64,000 nucleotides of DNA. Origin: Scatophagus argus (lineage: Eukaryota > Chordata > Actinopteri > Scatophagidae). Below the pieces are notes generated by a model, which saw only the letters and a list, made by a program, of their open reading frames with translations, was not told the origin of the DNA and did not search any database. The stretch spans positions 2,263,501 to 2,327,500 of the forward strand of contig NC_058511.1 of assembly GCF_020382885.2 (NCBI RefSeq). Reading direction: 5' to 3'. A program made the translations under genes and the position numbers. The first letter of the stretch is position 1. Each line of letters begins with the position of its first letter. This document shows positions 34,280 through 49,800 of this stretch, piece by piece.

Positions 34280-36900
34280 GCCTGCGTGGTGGCTTCTGGA
34301 CCCTGTCAGACAGAAGGTTCGGTTTTTAGGTCCGTGATGTGTCTGCATGTTCCGGCTGGTCTCTGGGTCTCCTTCACAGTCAAGTGAATTGGAATTGAAT
34401 CTAAATGAGTGAAAGGTCGTCGGCTACATTCAGCTTTTTAATTGTTTTATTGTTATATTGTAAATACTGAGAAAACGACACCAACTGGATCAAACATTGC
34501 TGAAACAGCTTCAACAAAAACTCATGACTCACATGATAACCTTTACGATGCTTATTGCAGGACTGTTTTGCTGGACTGCATTACTTTTAGCTGTACACAT
34601 TAAACTGGGTGTGACTAATCTAAATGAATAATTGAACGAGGAAGCGGTGCAGGTGGAACAGGCCAGGAAGAAGAAGCAGACAGTAACTAGCATTTTGGGG
34701 AGTAAACTGGGACTGTTTGTGTTCAGGTGCAGAGTCAACAGAGCCTCAGACCCCCTGATTCCACTGGACGTCCCCGTGGCAGCTTTTTAAGTCCAGTTGT
34801 CGTTTTTTAATCAGCCATTCAGCCCTCAGAGACGCACTCCAGAAACTGGCAGCTGCGCCACTGGAAACCAGAGGTCATTTCCAATGCAGCTCCGCTTTTC
34901 ACTTAATTCACAGCAACACCGGCCCATCAGAGCTGATGGCAATTATTGTGACCCCCCGGGATGCTGGTACTTTCTCTCCACCCCACCCCTCCGTTCAGGA
35001 TGTGCACTTTCCCCCACCCCCACTGGGCCTGGCAGGATATATCCAGACTCTGAGGGTGCACGGGCTGCAGTGTAGTGCATGTGTGATCATTTATTAACAG
35101 ATAAAGTGACATCTGAGTAACTTCCTGCAGCACTGAACAGCTTAGATCTGTGGGGAGCGACAGAAGAAAATGTGAGGAAAATATTAGGTAATTATATAAT
35201 ATAGGTCCTGCATCATTTCTGCATTTGGTAGAAAAATGTTCATCCTTTAATTAATTAAAAAGTGATGTTTTTAGAGTCGTCCTGGGTTTCTTTATTTTGA
35301 ATTTTACACGTATCAGCTGATTAACTTTTGTTCTTTTATTTTTCATGTTTACCTTTAGACACATTTAGTTTTTGTCTTCTCCACCTTCTTATGATGATGG
35401 TTTTATGAGTGAAATAATTTATCATACTGGCATGTATACTGTTTGTCTTGTAATTTTGAGTTTGGTTTTTATTGCATAGCACCAACTTTTCTACTTTCTC
35501 CTATTTATAGGTACTTAATTCTGTCCTTGAGCTGCTGCAAAACCCGAATTTTCACCCCTGATGAAGGTTTATCTTATCCTATCTTATCTTTTCTCACGTT
35601 GTCATCTCATTGCACTGATTTGGCGGAGAGCAGTGAAGGCAACCGAGCTGCATGCAGAGCTCGCCACTCGGCCACGCTGTGCGCATTGACACCATGAGAG
35701 AGCCCAGCAGGCAGATACAATAGGAATTAATTCAGCATGTTTAAGTGCAGCTGTCCGGTCACCAGTGAGAGCAGGTGCCACTCCTCCACCCCTCCTCTCT
35801 CCATCCATCTATTCATCCATTTCAGCTGTTCAGTCTCCACACTCGGCCTGATTAGCTGTAATAAATCCTCGTAGCAGCTCTGTCCTGTTTCACTGTGTGA
35901 GTTATGATCAGAGTGAATCCAGGTTTGTTGACGGAAAGTGTCCTTCCCTGACTGTCCGTCTTTCCATTTACAACCAACATTCGTCCCTCCTGCTTCACTG
36001 GATTCCTCCTGCAACTCTTTTGTCCATGAGTCCTTTAGTTTTTATTTGCACCTGCAAGAGACAATTTGAGGAGGATCAACGGGCCTGATGATGGTTGAAA
36101 TTCTTCCAAAAATTCTGCAACGAAAAATCAACACACTTAATATGTCAAGTCAAGTCAAGTCAACTATGTGAGAAGAAAGAGAAAAGCAGCTGGTTCTCCT
36201 GCTGAAGAACAGCCTGCCGTTAGCACTGACGCAACTCTTTTCTCCCTCGTGAGAGTGACACTGAACTCAACATCGTTCCTCGTCCTTCTTCTTCAGAAGT
36301 GCATTTGTGAGGGGCGTTCAGTGTTTGACCTTCAGTCTCTCAGTGTTTCTACCTACAAAACGTCAAATCACTTCTCAGAGGATGAATCTTTGCATCTCTA
36401 GCAGTTAGTTAAAGGCAGCGAACTTTGCCTGTTTACGTTTCTAACAGTTTTGAGTCCTGTGCCTTCATTGTGATGCTTAAATCCAGTTTGCTGAATAAAT
36501 ACAGGCAGAAAATCAGAAACTACAGCATGCAATTGAAAATGTAGAAACAGAAATGATTCAGGAGCGAAGAACCTGCGAACATGTGGCCCCTCAAGGACAA
36601 ATAAGAAAAACTGATGATGTTGAGGCCCCTAATTTTGCCTCAGGCCTCCAAACCCAGAGTCCACCCCCCGTATTCATCCGTGCAGCCCTTCAGGTTTTTC
36701 CCTTCACCTCGTAGCCCTCCTCCCCTCTCTCCTCTCCTCCCCTCAGCCTCCCTTCTCCATCCCTCCATCCATTCTCCACGTTCATTTTTTATCCTCTACA
36801 GCTATTCTCCATCTTTCTGCCACCTTGCCCCCTCTCCCTGCGTCTCTTTTTATATCAGCTGCCTTTTCATCTGACACTCCACCCCCTCCTCGCTGCCACC
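34280..36900. other. intergenic region upstream of clvs2
   Basis: No exon is recognised. The stretch around 34680-35060 is GC-richer than its surroundings and could be a conserved regulatory element, but nothing in it is diagnostic. A short tandem AAGTC run lies at about 36145-36162. Confidence 0.4.
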
Positions 36901-36929
36901 CTCCCACCACTTCCCTCCCTCCCTCTCCT

Positions 36930-37600
36930 CCCCCCCGTCGCCGGTGGCGTCCATACAGCGACCGGAGCACAGACTCCCTTGTTGTCAGTCACTTTCCCAG
37001 CGAACAGACGGCAGCAGCAGCAGCAGCAGGAGGAGCGGAGACGGTAATCCCCCCCACCTCCCAGCCCACCCCACCCCTTTCGAAACCCACAAACCGGTGG
37101 CAGGAGGGGAACAAAACCTCGCGGGACACCTGTGCTGCTGGACGCCACCTTTTAGGCTTTGTGAAACATGATTTAAGATTCACACTCAGATTCTGGATGA
37201 TGAGGAGGAGCAGCGATGACTGAGACGGGGATGTAGAGGCGGAAACAAGCGGCCAAATCTGCCTCGACTGACGGTGACGGAGCGGTCGGCGGCGCCACCA
37301 GCAGCAGCACCAGCAGCATCAGTCGGTCGGCGGATGGAGATGCGATGTGAAGGCGGAGGGATGATGTGATGATGATGATGATGGTGATATAGCAGGTGCT
37401 GCAGGGGTCGTGCCGCATTGCCTGGCCGCCGCGAGCGACGCCGGGGAGACGGTGATGCTGTCGTCGTCATTGTGCCACAGAAAGAGAGAGAAAGAGAGGA
37501 GAGGCTTTGACATGGAGGCAAGCGGCTGTCTGAGCTCAGGCCGCCCGTATCAGCAGGTCGGCTGTACCGCCTGAAGCCTGGAGGACCTGAGTCATGATAT
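36930..37600 (+). promoter_or_regulatory. CpG- and GC-rich region, probable clvs2 promoter and 5' UTR
   Basis: CpG dinucleotides are clearly denser here than elsewhere (CGCCGGTGGCG, GGTCGGCGGCGCC, GCCGCCGCGAGCGACGCC). The region lies 300-950 bp upstream of the clvs2 start codon. It includes CAG and GATGAT triplet runs. The exact start site and any 5' UTR intron cannot be fixed. Confidence 0.5.
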
Positions 37601-37889
37601 ACATGGTGGAGAAATAACAATAAAGTTCAATTCTTGAGGGTTGGATTGGAATGTTTCTGTGCGTAAAAGTGAATGGCCCATATGATGATAATGCATCACA
37701 GGAGCATCATAGCAGCAGCATCTGTGCCAGTTCAGGGTGGATTACGTCTACAGAGCAGCAGGCCTCCATCTGAAGTCAGCCTCTGATCAGGACACCATTT
37801 AAAATACTTCATCCTGTTGCTGGAGGTAATTTATTCTGTTTCACTGGAAGCTGGTGTGGTCTCCCGCGGAGGTCCAGCTGTTGCGAAAC

Positions 37890-40800
37890 ATGACTCACTT
37901 ACAGGCTGGCCTGTCTCCAGAGACTCTGGAGAAGGCCAAGGTGGAGCTCAAAGAAAACCCTGAGACTTTACACCAGGACATCCAGGAGGTCCGGGACATG
38001 ATCATCACCCGGCCGGACATTGGTTTCCTCAGGACAGACGATGCGTTCATCCTCAGATTCCTCCGGGCGAGGAAATTCAACCACTTCGAGGCTTTCCGGC
38101 TGCTGGCACAGTATTTTGAGTACCGACAGCAGAACCTGGACATGTTCAAGAACCTGAAAGCCACGGACCCGGGAATCAAGCAGGCTCTGAAGGACGGTTT
38201 CCCCGGCGTGCTCTCCAATCTGGACAGATATGGCAGGAAAATACTGGTCCTGTTTGCAGCCAACTGGGACCAGAGCAGGTAATAAAGAGGCAGGGGGTTT
38301 GGGCTGGTGGTTGGGAGGCTGTAAAGTCTGTCTTTGGTTTATCTGAACAGTCGTACAAAGAGGAACAGGACACACAAGAACAGAGGAGGGTCAGTGTTTT
38401 AAAATCCATTATAATTAAGTGTGGTTCAATGGAACTGTCCGTTCAGCACCACAAAATCATTGAAAACCAGGAGAAACCATCTTTGTTGTGGTTCAGGTCT
38501 GCTTCACCATCAGTGTCCCAGTTCATCATAAAGGTGTTGGACTGGGCTGAGGTCAGAGTTCAGTGCAGGACAGTCAAGTTCATTTGTACAATATGAACAA
38601 CATATGACACCCGCTGTCCTTATATTCTCCATTCACACAAAGAAAATCTCCCAAAAATTACAACTTAGAAGGAAAACAAGGGGGGGGGACATTGGGAAGA
38701 GTCAAAGAAGAGGAGTCCCTCTTCCAGGACAGACACATGTGATAGATGCTGTATGTACAAAGTAGACACAAAGAACAAGGTCTTTGAGAAATCAGGTATT
38801 GTGCTGAAACTAGAAAAAGTCTTCGTCAAAGTGTTGCCACAAAGCTGGGAGCACACGGTCATCTAAAATATCACTGAATGGTGCAGCATTTCAGTGTTTC
38901 TCTTCATTAGAGCAAGGAGTCCAAACAGTGTGGACTGTGGACAACATGTCCACATACTTTTGACCATCCATTTTGAAAAAAAGTAAACTAGTTTTAGCAC
39001 TAACCAATGTTTTTACCCCATAACTCATTAAAATGAAGCACCGTCCACCTGCCACATGCTGCATACCACTGATTTAAACTTAAAAACTGTTCCTCATCAC
39101 ACTGAGGGCTAATCTCTAATTCTGCAAAGTACCTGGTAATCACAGCTGTCACATAATAACACACAGGTGACTAAAAGGTCCAGTATGTCCTGCTAAACGA
39201 AAATGGAGCCAACGCTCCCAGTCACGCCGTAATATGAGGGGATTAGTTACCTCCATATTACTGCAAGACATGAGTGTTTGTCATTTCACCAAAGGTTTTC
39301 TAAGCTGATCATATCAAGGACAAATGTGCAGACTTCCTTTTGGTTTGACTGGAGTTAAAAAATGGACCACTGGGTCAGGTAGTCCAGTGCTGATGCTTTC
39401 CTCTCTCATAAGTGACCTCACAGTCTGCAGCGACTGACTCAGGCTTGAAGGCTAAACGGAGAAAAAGGGTTTGGCTTTAACAAGGAACGAGGCCTGGTTA
39501 GTTTTATCACCGCACAGTGTTAGGCCTGATTAGAGTTCTGAAGCACCGTCATGGAGCCACCCAGCTCTGCCATGATTCTTCTCAATAAAAACAGAGGAGA
39601 CTCCACTCTGTGCAACAAACAAACAGTCATTATGTAACAGGAAACTATGTGCCTGTGTTAAATCCAGCCTGTCACAAGATCACACGTATTTAGTGATTCA
39701 TTTCTCCCCCATGAAAATTATTTTGGTTGTTTCATGTCGAGCCATTCGACTGTAACGTAGATACTGAGCATCGCGATATTATGTGATGTATGATCGATTT
39801 TTAATTAGTAGTTTACTGTTGGGTAGCAGGTGATAAAGCTTGTGTTGTGTTTAAACCCCCCTTACCTCTAGGTGGCAGTGTTATGATCTATCTCCAGTCA
39901 TTTAAATCCCGACATAACAATGTCAACTGAGACAGGAAGAATTCAGGACATATCACGAGCACAAACACGAAGAACGCGAGCCTGTGAGACAAAATATCTG
40001 CTGACATAACAAAAGCCAGCAAAATAATTTTGATGAGTTTTGTTTAAATGCCTTCATATTCTGTCCAGTTAGCCGATAAATAAAAACGCTGTGACATTGT
40101 CCACAGATACACATTTGTGGACATACTGAGGGCCATCCTGCTGTCGCTGGAATCCATGATAGAAGATCCGGAGCTGCAGGTCAACGGCTTCATCCTCATC
40201 ATCGACTGGAGTAACTTCACCTTCAAGCAGGCGTCCAAGCTGACTCCCAGCATGCTGCGGCTGGCCATCGAGGGCCTTCAGGTAAGACGCTGGGCTGTCA
40301 CAAGGCGTCGATGATGCTGTTATGGTTGGCTGCTACTTGGTTGGACTTTGACACTGGAGACAGCGGTTTACGCCCCAGAAGAAGTGTGATCTTGTCTGGC
40401 CCGAATATGTCACAGTCTATTTAATCTCAATCATGTTTCCAGCTCTAACTCACCTTGTGGTTCTCGCAACACAAAAAGGCCAAACTGCAAAGGCATGGAG
40501 TCGGCTAAATATTTAACGATTTGTTCACGTAGCAGATGTGCCTGTCAGTGAGGTTAGGTGGAGTTAGGAAGAGGACGTTAAAGGCCACAATCGCCACGAT
40601 TTTCTTGAAAGGCAAATCACCTTCGAGATCGCAGTCTAAAATCGTCAGCTCGACCTCCCCCTGCTGTATGCTGTATTCATCAGCTGTTTCCAGAACCAAA
40701 TCATTTGATCAGATTAAATGTAAAACATTGGCGGAAGACGTCACCTTGGCCTTTGGGAACTTCTTCCAATTTTTCACAACTTTCTGACATTTTCATGCCT

Positions 40801-43800
40801 GAAGAATTCCTCAGTTAATTGAAAATACAATGGAACACATTCACTGATACTGAAAATAAATGTTGCAGCTCTCTGCTATAAACCTTCCTAGAATTAGCAT
40901 ATGGAAAAAGTCTAGAGAAGCAAAAGCTGATGGACTATTATTCATTTCCTGACAGAACGAACCTCCAGCTCCCTTCCCATCAGCCGCTCTGCACTGGAAA
41001 TGTTCCACTTAAGAACGAGTCAAGCACCGTGTCAAAGCCTGTGAGCTTGTTTTAAAGAGCAGTGGATGGAATTATGACGTTTCCATTGTGATCACACACT
41101 GCTGGGTGGTTTTTGTAAGGCTCACATGGCAGGTAGATGGTGCAAAGGAAAGTGATTTTTATTGGCTGTCTGATTGGTTTTCTGTCCTGCACAGAAATGA
41201 AACCAGTGTGGCAGCACTCATGAGATTTGCGTGTGCGTGTTGAGGATTTTTCATGACACGAACACGCATTAGTGCTCTCGGTCATCGGGACACCTTTAAC
41301 GTCATTACTGAAATGAGTTAGAGGAAAACAGGCTCACAGGCAGTGTGTGTGTGTGTGTTATTGCTTTCTCAACATCCTTGTGAATCATCTGCCAATTTGT
41401 GTTGTGCTCCATTAGTCAAAGTGAAATCTAAGGGGAAGTGTTTCCAGAGGGAAGTGTTGAGTAAGACGCAGCCTGGTCTAAAGGATTATCTGACGTGCTT
41501 GTGATGGATGCCAAACTGTCAAAGTTGCTTTCCTTGAATCTTACACTTTACAATTTATGTCCTACATTTGTGTTTTAAAGGTGAGAAAAATTGTTCCCCT
41601 GTTGGCTAAAGAAAGTAATCAGAAATCAGAAGCTTTTTGGGGGTTATTTTTTTTTAACTTTCTATTAGCAAACACAAATTGTTTAAGATTGTCAAGAAGG
41701 TTTAACAGTAAAGCTGGATATCAGATTTTATTACGTATTCAGTAGCAAATGAAATGTTAAGCATAGCTTACACTGAGGACGCTGAGTTCTTTATTTTAGT
41801 GAATTTGGAGGTTTTCTCAACCTTTAAGAATGTGTTTTTGAACAAAAACTGTCACACACACCATTTTGTGAGATGTATCAAGCCTGGGACATTAAATTAA
41901 ACGTGAGGTTCTGGTTTTAAAATACTCCACATCGTGTGCAGCTTATATCAGCAGTCCTCTTCTTCCTTCTTGCTTCCTCTGCTTAAACCCCTGCAGGATT
42001 TAAATAAATTTGATGTTTCTACAGAGCAGGTCGCTTTGGAGCTTTCTGTAAACATTAGCTTTCTGCAGGGTCAGCACGGAGTCGAGGTGGTAACCTTCCT
42101 CCTTTGTCAGACTGAGGGAACAAGTGCAGACGCAGGCCGGTGCATCACTGTGACGAGGCCATATAGAACACATTTCTGACGGCTCTCCAGACACAGATTA
42201 GAGCCTGAATTATTGATGGCAGCTATTAGCTGAGCCCTGAGTCATCCCCAACTGCGCAAGCGCTCACACAAACGGCTGCTCGTCGTTTTGTGCAGGAAAC
42301 AAAAGAAGTAAGTGAAATGGGGTGATTTGATTTGATCTGACTTGACAAACAAAGTGCAGAAAACACTTTGCCAAAATCAACAATGTGCCTCTGAGGTCAA
42401 ACTTATTTTCCTTTCAATGGTAAGAAGGAAAAACAAATTTAAGGGTGGCAATCATCTTTATTTTCCTTCTTGTCAACAAATCCCATGAAGCAAACAAAAC
42501 CAACAATTCACTGATTCAACTAACAAGTGTTATCTGCATCCAAAGCTGGTGCATCTTCATCTTCTGAGCCACAGAGCTCCACTGCTGTTTGAATAACGCT
42601 TGTTAAAAATGATGAATAGCAGCTAGCAGCTTTTTTTATTTTTGGACATCTCTGTAGGACTGTATGACCTCGAGAAGGTAGACTTTCCTTTAAAAGAGGA
42701 CTTCTTTGTCTCAAGTTTGAAGCACAAATGTGTGAAAATCCATGTTAGTGCGCACAATCCATCCACCTGACAGGTGCGGCACATCAACATGCTGATTAAA
42801 CAGCCTGATTACCACACAGGTGTGCTGTGGGCTGCTCACAGTAAAAGGCCACTCGGAAAGGTGCAGTTTCATCATATAGCGTGATGTCACACATGTCTGA
42901 AGTTTGAGGGAGCATCCATACTTAGAGTGTAACCTTCCTCATTTACCCACTGGGATAATAACTCAGGCTGGGAATCCAGTCCAGGCCGTGTGCTCTCCAT
43001 TCACAGTGGACCACATACATGTTTTAGGAAAAAATAACATCCAAATTAGTCAAAAACAACCAAGTTGGAGTGTTTCCGCTGCACCTGGCCTTTCCTCAGA
43101 CCTCTGACTGGAATTATGTTCATCACCATGTAGCTCTGGCAGCTCAGAGGACCTGAAGACACTTCACCTGACAGGAAACAGTGAGCAGCTCTTCATTTTC
43201 CAGTTTATCTCCGTGACAACATACAAATCTCCTGGTTTCCTACAGAGCACATGTAGGTTATTTAAAAGACAGAATCAAGGTAGTTGTGACATGATGTGCT
43301 GAGGGAGGCCCTTGCACATGAACATATCAGTAATTTCACTGCGTTTAGCATCACTTTCCTCAGAGCTTTTCTCTATTTAATGCCCAGATCTTTTCCCTTT
43401 TTCTCCGCCTCACTCTGCACTGACTGAACGTTGTGTTGATGAGTATGTGCAGAGGCTTCATACTGAGCTGAACTCTGATTAAATGTACTCACCAAATGGC
43501 AGGAATTAGAAATAATATAAGCCTGCTTCTAATAAAGGCCTGTTGCTGGCCTGTTGCTGGTGAGGCTCCGGTCATATCTGAGGAAATACGGCAAATCAAA
43601 CACTTTCAGCGTTTATGTTTCCTCCTCTGTACAGCATGTGGGAATAGTATGAGCTGAGTCATTACCACACACAAACACACGATCTGAGATTTAAATATTT
43701 TACATCAGTCACAGTGAGTCACTTCAGTCTGAGCAGGTCTGGATAAGACTTTGAAAACCAGGAAGTGTTTAAGAACGGCTGAGTCAGATTCATCTGCAGG

Positions 43801-46800
43801 GCAGTCGGAAGGTTTGACGGCTGATTTGTTTTTTGGCGGCTTTGTATCTTTCTATCCGCCACTGTTGCTGTTTGTCTTTGCTTCCACAGATTTCGTCTTG
43901 GTGCTCAGTGCTGGATTATCTGAGATCTGAATGCACCGACGGCAGTATGACAAATAATGAGCAATTACACTGCAGACGTGCAAAATATTCGTTTTGCTGT
44001 GACCAACATTCACTTTTCTTATCAGCTGAAAGAGCGACTGAAACTGACAAATCAAGATGAGTCACCTCAAAATAAGTTTAATGATCCAATTCAAATTGTT
44101 CATTTTTGATAAAGGAAAGTCAGACTTAAACGTCTTCAAATGAGATAAAATCACATCCTTGAATTGCCTGTTGAGTGTAAGGAATCAAAATCCTTTGATT
44201 TTTCTATTCATCATCTCCCAGGCTTGTCAGTCATCTTGCTGCCTCTCTTTTGTCTCGTCCTCCATGTTAGTGCTGCTCAAACTGTGATTTACTGTTTGTC
44301 ATGGCAACCCTGAAATGTGAGTTTTTAGTGAATAGAAATAGCATGTAGGCCACATGTCTTGGGATCCAAACTGGTGGCACAGCATGCTGTGCAGATTGCA
44401 GCAGAAGGAAGAGTGGATCCCTGCTGGCAGCCCCTAGAGGCCTCAATGATTATTACACCCCCACTCCCTTTATGTTTGTTTTGTTTTTATTTGGATTATT
44501 TTGGGGTCTTTTTTGCCTTCATGACACACAGATGGGAATAACATGCAACAGAGGTCCTGACTGGATGTTGCATGTTAAGAATCTCGGCTGTGTTCAACAG
44601 TTAAAGTGAATAAACAACATGCTGACAGTTTAGCTCTCGGAGCCTCAACAGTAATGATGCCAAATGTCCTGAATGTTGCTCACTGAGTTCATCAGCACGA
44701 TAGCATGACACTGCGTCCATTAGAGTAAGAGATGTTTTGTGCATTAATGTGAGTGTGGTGCTGGATGACAGCGCTTGGAAAATGGGGTGGAGGGGGTTCA
44801 GCCTCTGGGGCAAGTCGATGTTCTTGACAAACGTCCTGGTCATCAGTTTGATTAATCCAGATTTTGTCTTGATTGTGGAGCTAAAGGAAAAGCACAGGAA
44901 GTCAGCAGAAATAAAGTCAAAGCATCGGGATTCCTCCTTCAGCTGCAGATGGCCGGACGAGGCAGACTGTGTGTTCTGCACTGAAGTTCAGTCTTCTGTC
45001 ACAGCAGACTCAAGACTTTTAAACACAAAATGGAAAATACTACGACAATACAATTAAAACAAGCTCACTGCAGTTTGTAACTGATCTTCGGACAAAAGCC
45101 AGGAGTGAAATCAGATCGTGGAGCAGCCGACCAAAACGTCTAACATGTCAGAAATCCAACAGATCGTTCGAAAGCCAGACGGATGATCGATCAGCTGATT
45201 ATTCAGCCGTCAAACTGCTCGTCAAACGATGGCTGTCTTGGCAGAAATTCATCCCGGTTCTGAATTCAGACAGAGGGCGACCAAGTCGGGGTCAAAATCA
45301 GGCCCAATCTGTAAAGTGTCTGTGTGGCTTCAGGAATAATTCTGCTGGGATTCTGAATGTCTTTTTTCATTTTCTTACGGTCCAGTGGATCGGGATCTTT
45401 TTGCTCCACCACAAGGAGGGTTTCCTGTAGTTTTCAAATCCAGAACTGAGAGCTTGATGTCCTCACGTCGAGCCTCTCGGTGGATTTGCTCTTAACGTGC
45501 CTCCCGATTGGATCGTCTGCGCTTTGTGTGCTCGTTCTTAGACACAGTCAGCGCGATGAAGCACATGCTCCACTCCTCAACTTAACGTTTCTTTATGCTT
45601 TTATAAAAGAGATTATGTTAAGGAGGTGAGACAGGGTGCAGGACGGGATACAAACCCATCCAGTCGTAATCCTCCAGGATTACAATGTTCCAGAGGAATT
45701 AAAGTTTCAAGTCTGCAAAAAAACACCCTTTGAGCTGTTCTTTTCAAAACAAGTTTGAAAAATGTTTGAAAAAGGACTCAGCCATGTACAAGAAAATTTT
45801 TAATTATCTATTTGCTACCATTTTTAATATTGCAGCTTTTTCTATCATGTGAGTGTGCATGCTGAGCAGGTTTGACGTCAGATGTTCACCCATTTTACAA
45901 CCAATAAATTCTCAACACGAACGGCAAAATGTTTTGTTATTCAAACAATGAAAGCTTCTCTCAGAGTCCGATCAGGCCTTCATTGTTTACAACAACGTGA
46001 ATTCTTAAATCACAGTCAACAACTTTTACTGAGCAGCTCCGGAACAAAAGCAGACGCAGTACGACTTAAACAATTCGTCTTCTCTTTCAGACCTTTGAGA
46101 CAAATTTGGCCTAAATTAAAAACAACAGCCACTTATGTGCTCACACCAGAACAGTTTAAGGTTTTGTCGAGCTGTTTCACGGAAGATTAACTCTGTTAGA
46201 TCATCAGAATTTGTTAAGTACAACAGAAAAAAAAGGCTCTGACTTCCTCAGCAGCTCACATGAGAAACTCCACCGTCCTGAATTGAGAAATGAGTCCTAA
46301 AGACCTTTGACTTTTTCTTTGCAGATTTCTTGTTTTCGTGCTTTTTCCTCGCCCTACTGCGTTATATTGTACAGGTCAGGACCTCACAGCTGACTTTACA
46401 TTTTTGTGATCTTTCCAGTACTCGTGGTCTTTTCTGGCTGTGAACATGCAGGCTGTGTGAACTGATGAGCTGCCCTGATCTGTCGCAATGATGTCTCGAG
46501 GTCTTGAGGTCCGAGGTGTGAATCACGTCGTTGATCTGTCACAGCCTCACGTCATCTGACCTCAGATCAGCTACCTGTCACTCAGTAACGAATGAGCCGT
46601 CCTGAATCTCTACCTGAATGCATGTAACACCTGCTGCAGTCTCGAATGTCTCAGTAATGAGGGGAACTAACATGCTTAAATCTGTCTGTGAGTCAGATCA
46701 ACCTTGACTCAGGTCAGAGGAATCAACTGATTCTGGTTTGGTGGTGGATCCAGGATTTTGACCGTTAGTTAAAATGTTGCATTAACATGCTCATGGGAAA

Positions 46801-49800
46801 GACCAGAATTTGGGACTTGAACTGAGCTGATCAAAGGAGTTGTATTCCTGTGCTTTTTGCAAACAGGATAATATTGAGGTTCAGAATGTGTTACGTAATT
46901 AAAACCAAGTGAAGTCAACAAAGCTGATGGTGACACAGTTACATAAATGCATTATGGGACCTGAGTCCAGACGAGTCAGAATGACAATAAATCTAATGGG
47001 GTCTGGTACAGATGGCGGGTTTGTGTGTCAAGATATTTAAGTGAGTCGTCAGCTCTGGTGCATCATGAAAACTAAGTTTTGGAGGCAGACAGGAAGTGCA
47101 GGAAATCTTTTCTGACTGTTTGTTAACTGTTGGAACGTCGTGGTGATTCCCGCCTCTTTGGGTCTGTTTGCTCTCTGTTGAGGTCAGCCACATTTTGGAC
47201 CAGGTGTGTCACAGGTTTGTCTAAAGCAGGCGTACGAGCAACCCCCGAGTGGCCCAGTGCACATAAATCTTCTTGTTCCAGTCGGTGTGACTAGAAGGAA
47301 GTGACCAAAGTGATCTGTTTCAATGTAAAACCTTTTCAGCTCTTTTCTTAAAGCTCAATGCCACCCAAACGTTCAAAAAGAACTTAAAGAAAGGAGCCGA
47401 ACTCATCGACTTAGCCAGTCTGTCGACCTCCTTTTGAAGGTTGAAATGACTCAGTGCAGTCCCTTCCACCCCTCGTACTTTTGTTTTCTTTACCCTCCCC
47501 CGCCTTCTCTCTTCAACATCATCATCCTCCCCCACTCTCCTCCCCCTCCTCTCTCGCTCAGTTCAGTCGCTCCATCATTGTTCACAGTTTGCAGTTCATG
47601 TGATGTCACTTTGCTTGTGATTAATCTTCACACAGAATCACCAGCCGTCAGTCATTTGGACAGAAACATCACGCAATCCAAAATGAAAAGAAAACTCTGA
47701 ATATTCTTCCTGCTGTTGCTTGATACAATCCACTCAGTTGTAGTCCCCCTCCTCCTCCTCTTCTTCAGTCTTCCTCCACCCTCCCGAGCCTCCCTCCTGC
47801 CACATCCCACCCTCGCTGCGTTGCCGTGGCAACGTGTCGGACTGCCGCTCTATCTGCTCTGCCCTCCTCTCCTCCAGATGGGCTCCCTTTTGTTGTGTGT
47901 CTGCCTGAAACACATTTCTTCATCTCGCTCTCTTCATCTTCTCCTTCTTCCTCTGCCTCTAAGACGCTCACAGCGGCTGCTGCTCGGCCAGTCAGCGAAT
48001 GCACCACAAAGCACCTTAGATGACTGCACTGCTGCATAGAATAAATACACAAACAAGTGAGGAAATGGCTCCTTTACATTTTTAGTCCTTAGTGCGACTT
48101 CATCTCGTGGTTGTTTGTGATGTTGGGTTTGTTCAGCATCCACACGAGGTTGGTGTTCATGTTTTTGAAGTAAATCTTTGCTTTGACAGCTTTTGGATGG
48201 ACTGTGCAGGCGTTCACGCTCCCCTCAGGATGAATTTTTATGACCTTGGTGCTCATCCATCTTTCATCAACTATTGTACTGATATTCACAGCACCCAGAG
48301 GACGAATCCAGCTGACTTTGGGGGTCCTTCGACTTCTCTGCGAAATTAGCATGCTAACACGCTAAAACAAACCTTGGCTAACCTCACAGAACCAATCACA
48401 GTGTTTGTTTACAAAACCCTCCAGGGAGAAAGAAACCTGAGGGTCACGTGACCTTCGTGCGATTTCCTTTTTCATGGTGTTGTTTCAGAGCGCACGTCTC
48501 ATCTGAAGTGCAGGTCTGATATGCTTTCCGATAAGAAAACCAAAAGCGGCACATTACATTGTGTCGTTCGCTTGACGTTTCTTTCAGCTCTTAATACGGT
48601 GTGTTTACAGCTTGTTCCGTTGCTCCCAAGTGGCACAAAAGATCAATTGATGCAGACGAAAAAAGTTTTTTACTTTGTTTTGGATAATTATGTAGTTTAG
48701 TTTGCACTTCCCCTCAAAGTTTTCTATTAACCTAAAGTGTTACATCATAGCTGATTTTCCGGTTACATTTTGTATTATTTAACTGAATCTGCAAAGTAAG
48801 TTAAATTGTTAAATAAATGTAGTGGAGCAAAAAACGATATTTGTCTCTGAATTGTAGTTGGAGTGGATGACGAAGCAGAAAATGAAAGTAGTAAAGTAAA
48901 AATACTTCAAAATGACATTTAAGTGCAGTAGTTGCTTTTCTCTGCTGTGCATCATTTTTCTGTTGGACAGACAAACAAACAGAACGTCGTCTCGGTTTGT
49001 TTTCTCAGTTTTCTGACATTTTATACACTAAATGATTCATCGTTCATTTAGCAGATTAGTCAGTACTGAACAACAAATCACTACTTGTGTCTGTAGTGAA
49101 ATCAGTTCATTATTTTTACTGCCAACGTTACTCTTTTAGCTTTGTCCTTTTGACAGAATGACATCTCTGATTTACCTGCATTCGTTTCTTACGTTTACCT
49201 TCCAGCCTGAGTGGATTTGTTCCTTCACAGAGCCTGAACATCTGCAGGTATTCAGACCACGCTGGCACACGTGCAGCAGCACAGATCCACTCGGCGAGCT
49301 CACTGTGGATTTCCTCTGCATTAGCATCGTTATGTAACGCGCAGACACCTCCAGAATAAGTGGGACTCCTGAGAAAACTGTGCCAAGACGTGTGCAAAAG
49401 TAGATTCTGACCTACTGTATGCTCTCAGGCGGCAGGTTTTTAATTCTTCAGAGGTAATCACTTTGGAAATTATCTCATCGCTTCTAAAAGGGAGCCGTCT
49501 GATATTCAAATCCACTGAATTATAATTCCCCTCCTTCTCGTCATTATCATGTATAACAAAGTATAAAAGGTTTCTAAGCACCCTATAATTTGGCTTTCTT
49601 TTTCATCTCCAGCAGTATAATTAAGATATCAAAGTCATTATAAGCTTTAAAATGAGGAAATCAGGAACAGGAATTGGTTTTAAGTGTTCATTACTTCCCC
49701 CTCCATTTCCTCCAAGTTTACTGCTGATAATATTCTGTAAACAGGAAGTGGAGCTGGTTTGTTGTGAATAAACAGACTGTTGACCAGTTCTGCCTTCACA

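Noticed and set aside
37186-37620. Long minus-strand frame (Arg/Pro/Ser/His-rich) upstream of clvs2
   Set aside because: It is explained by GC-rich CpG-island composition and triplet runs in the clvs2 5' region.
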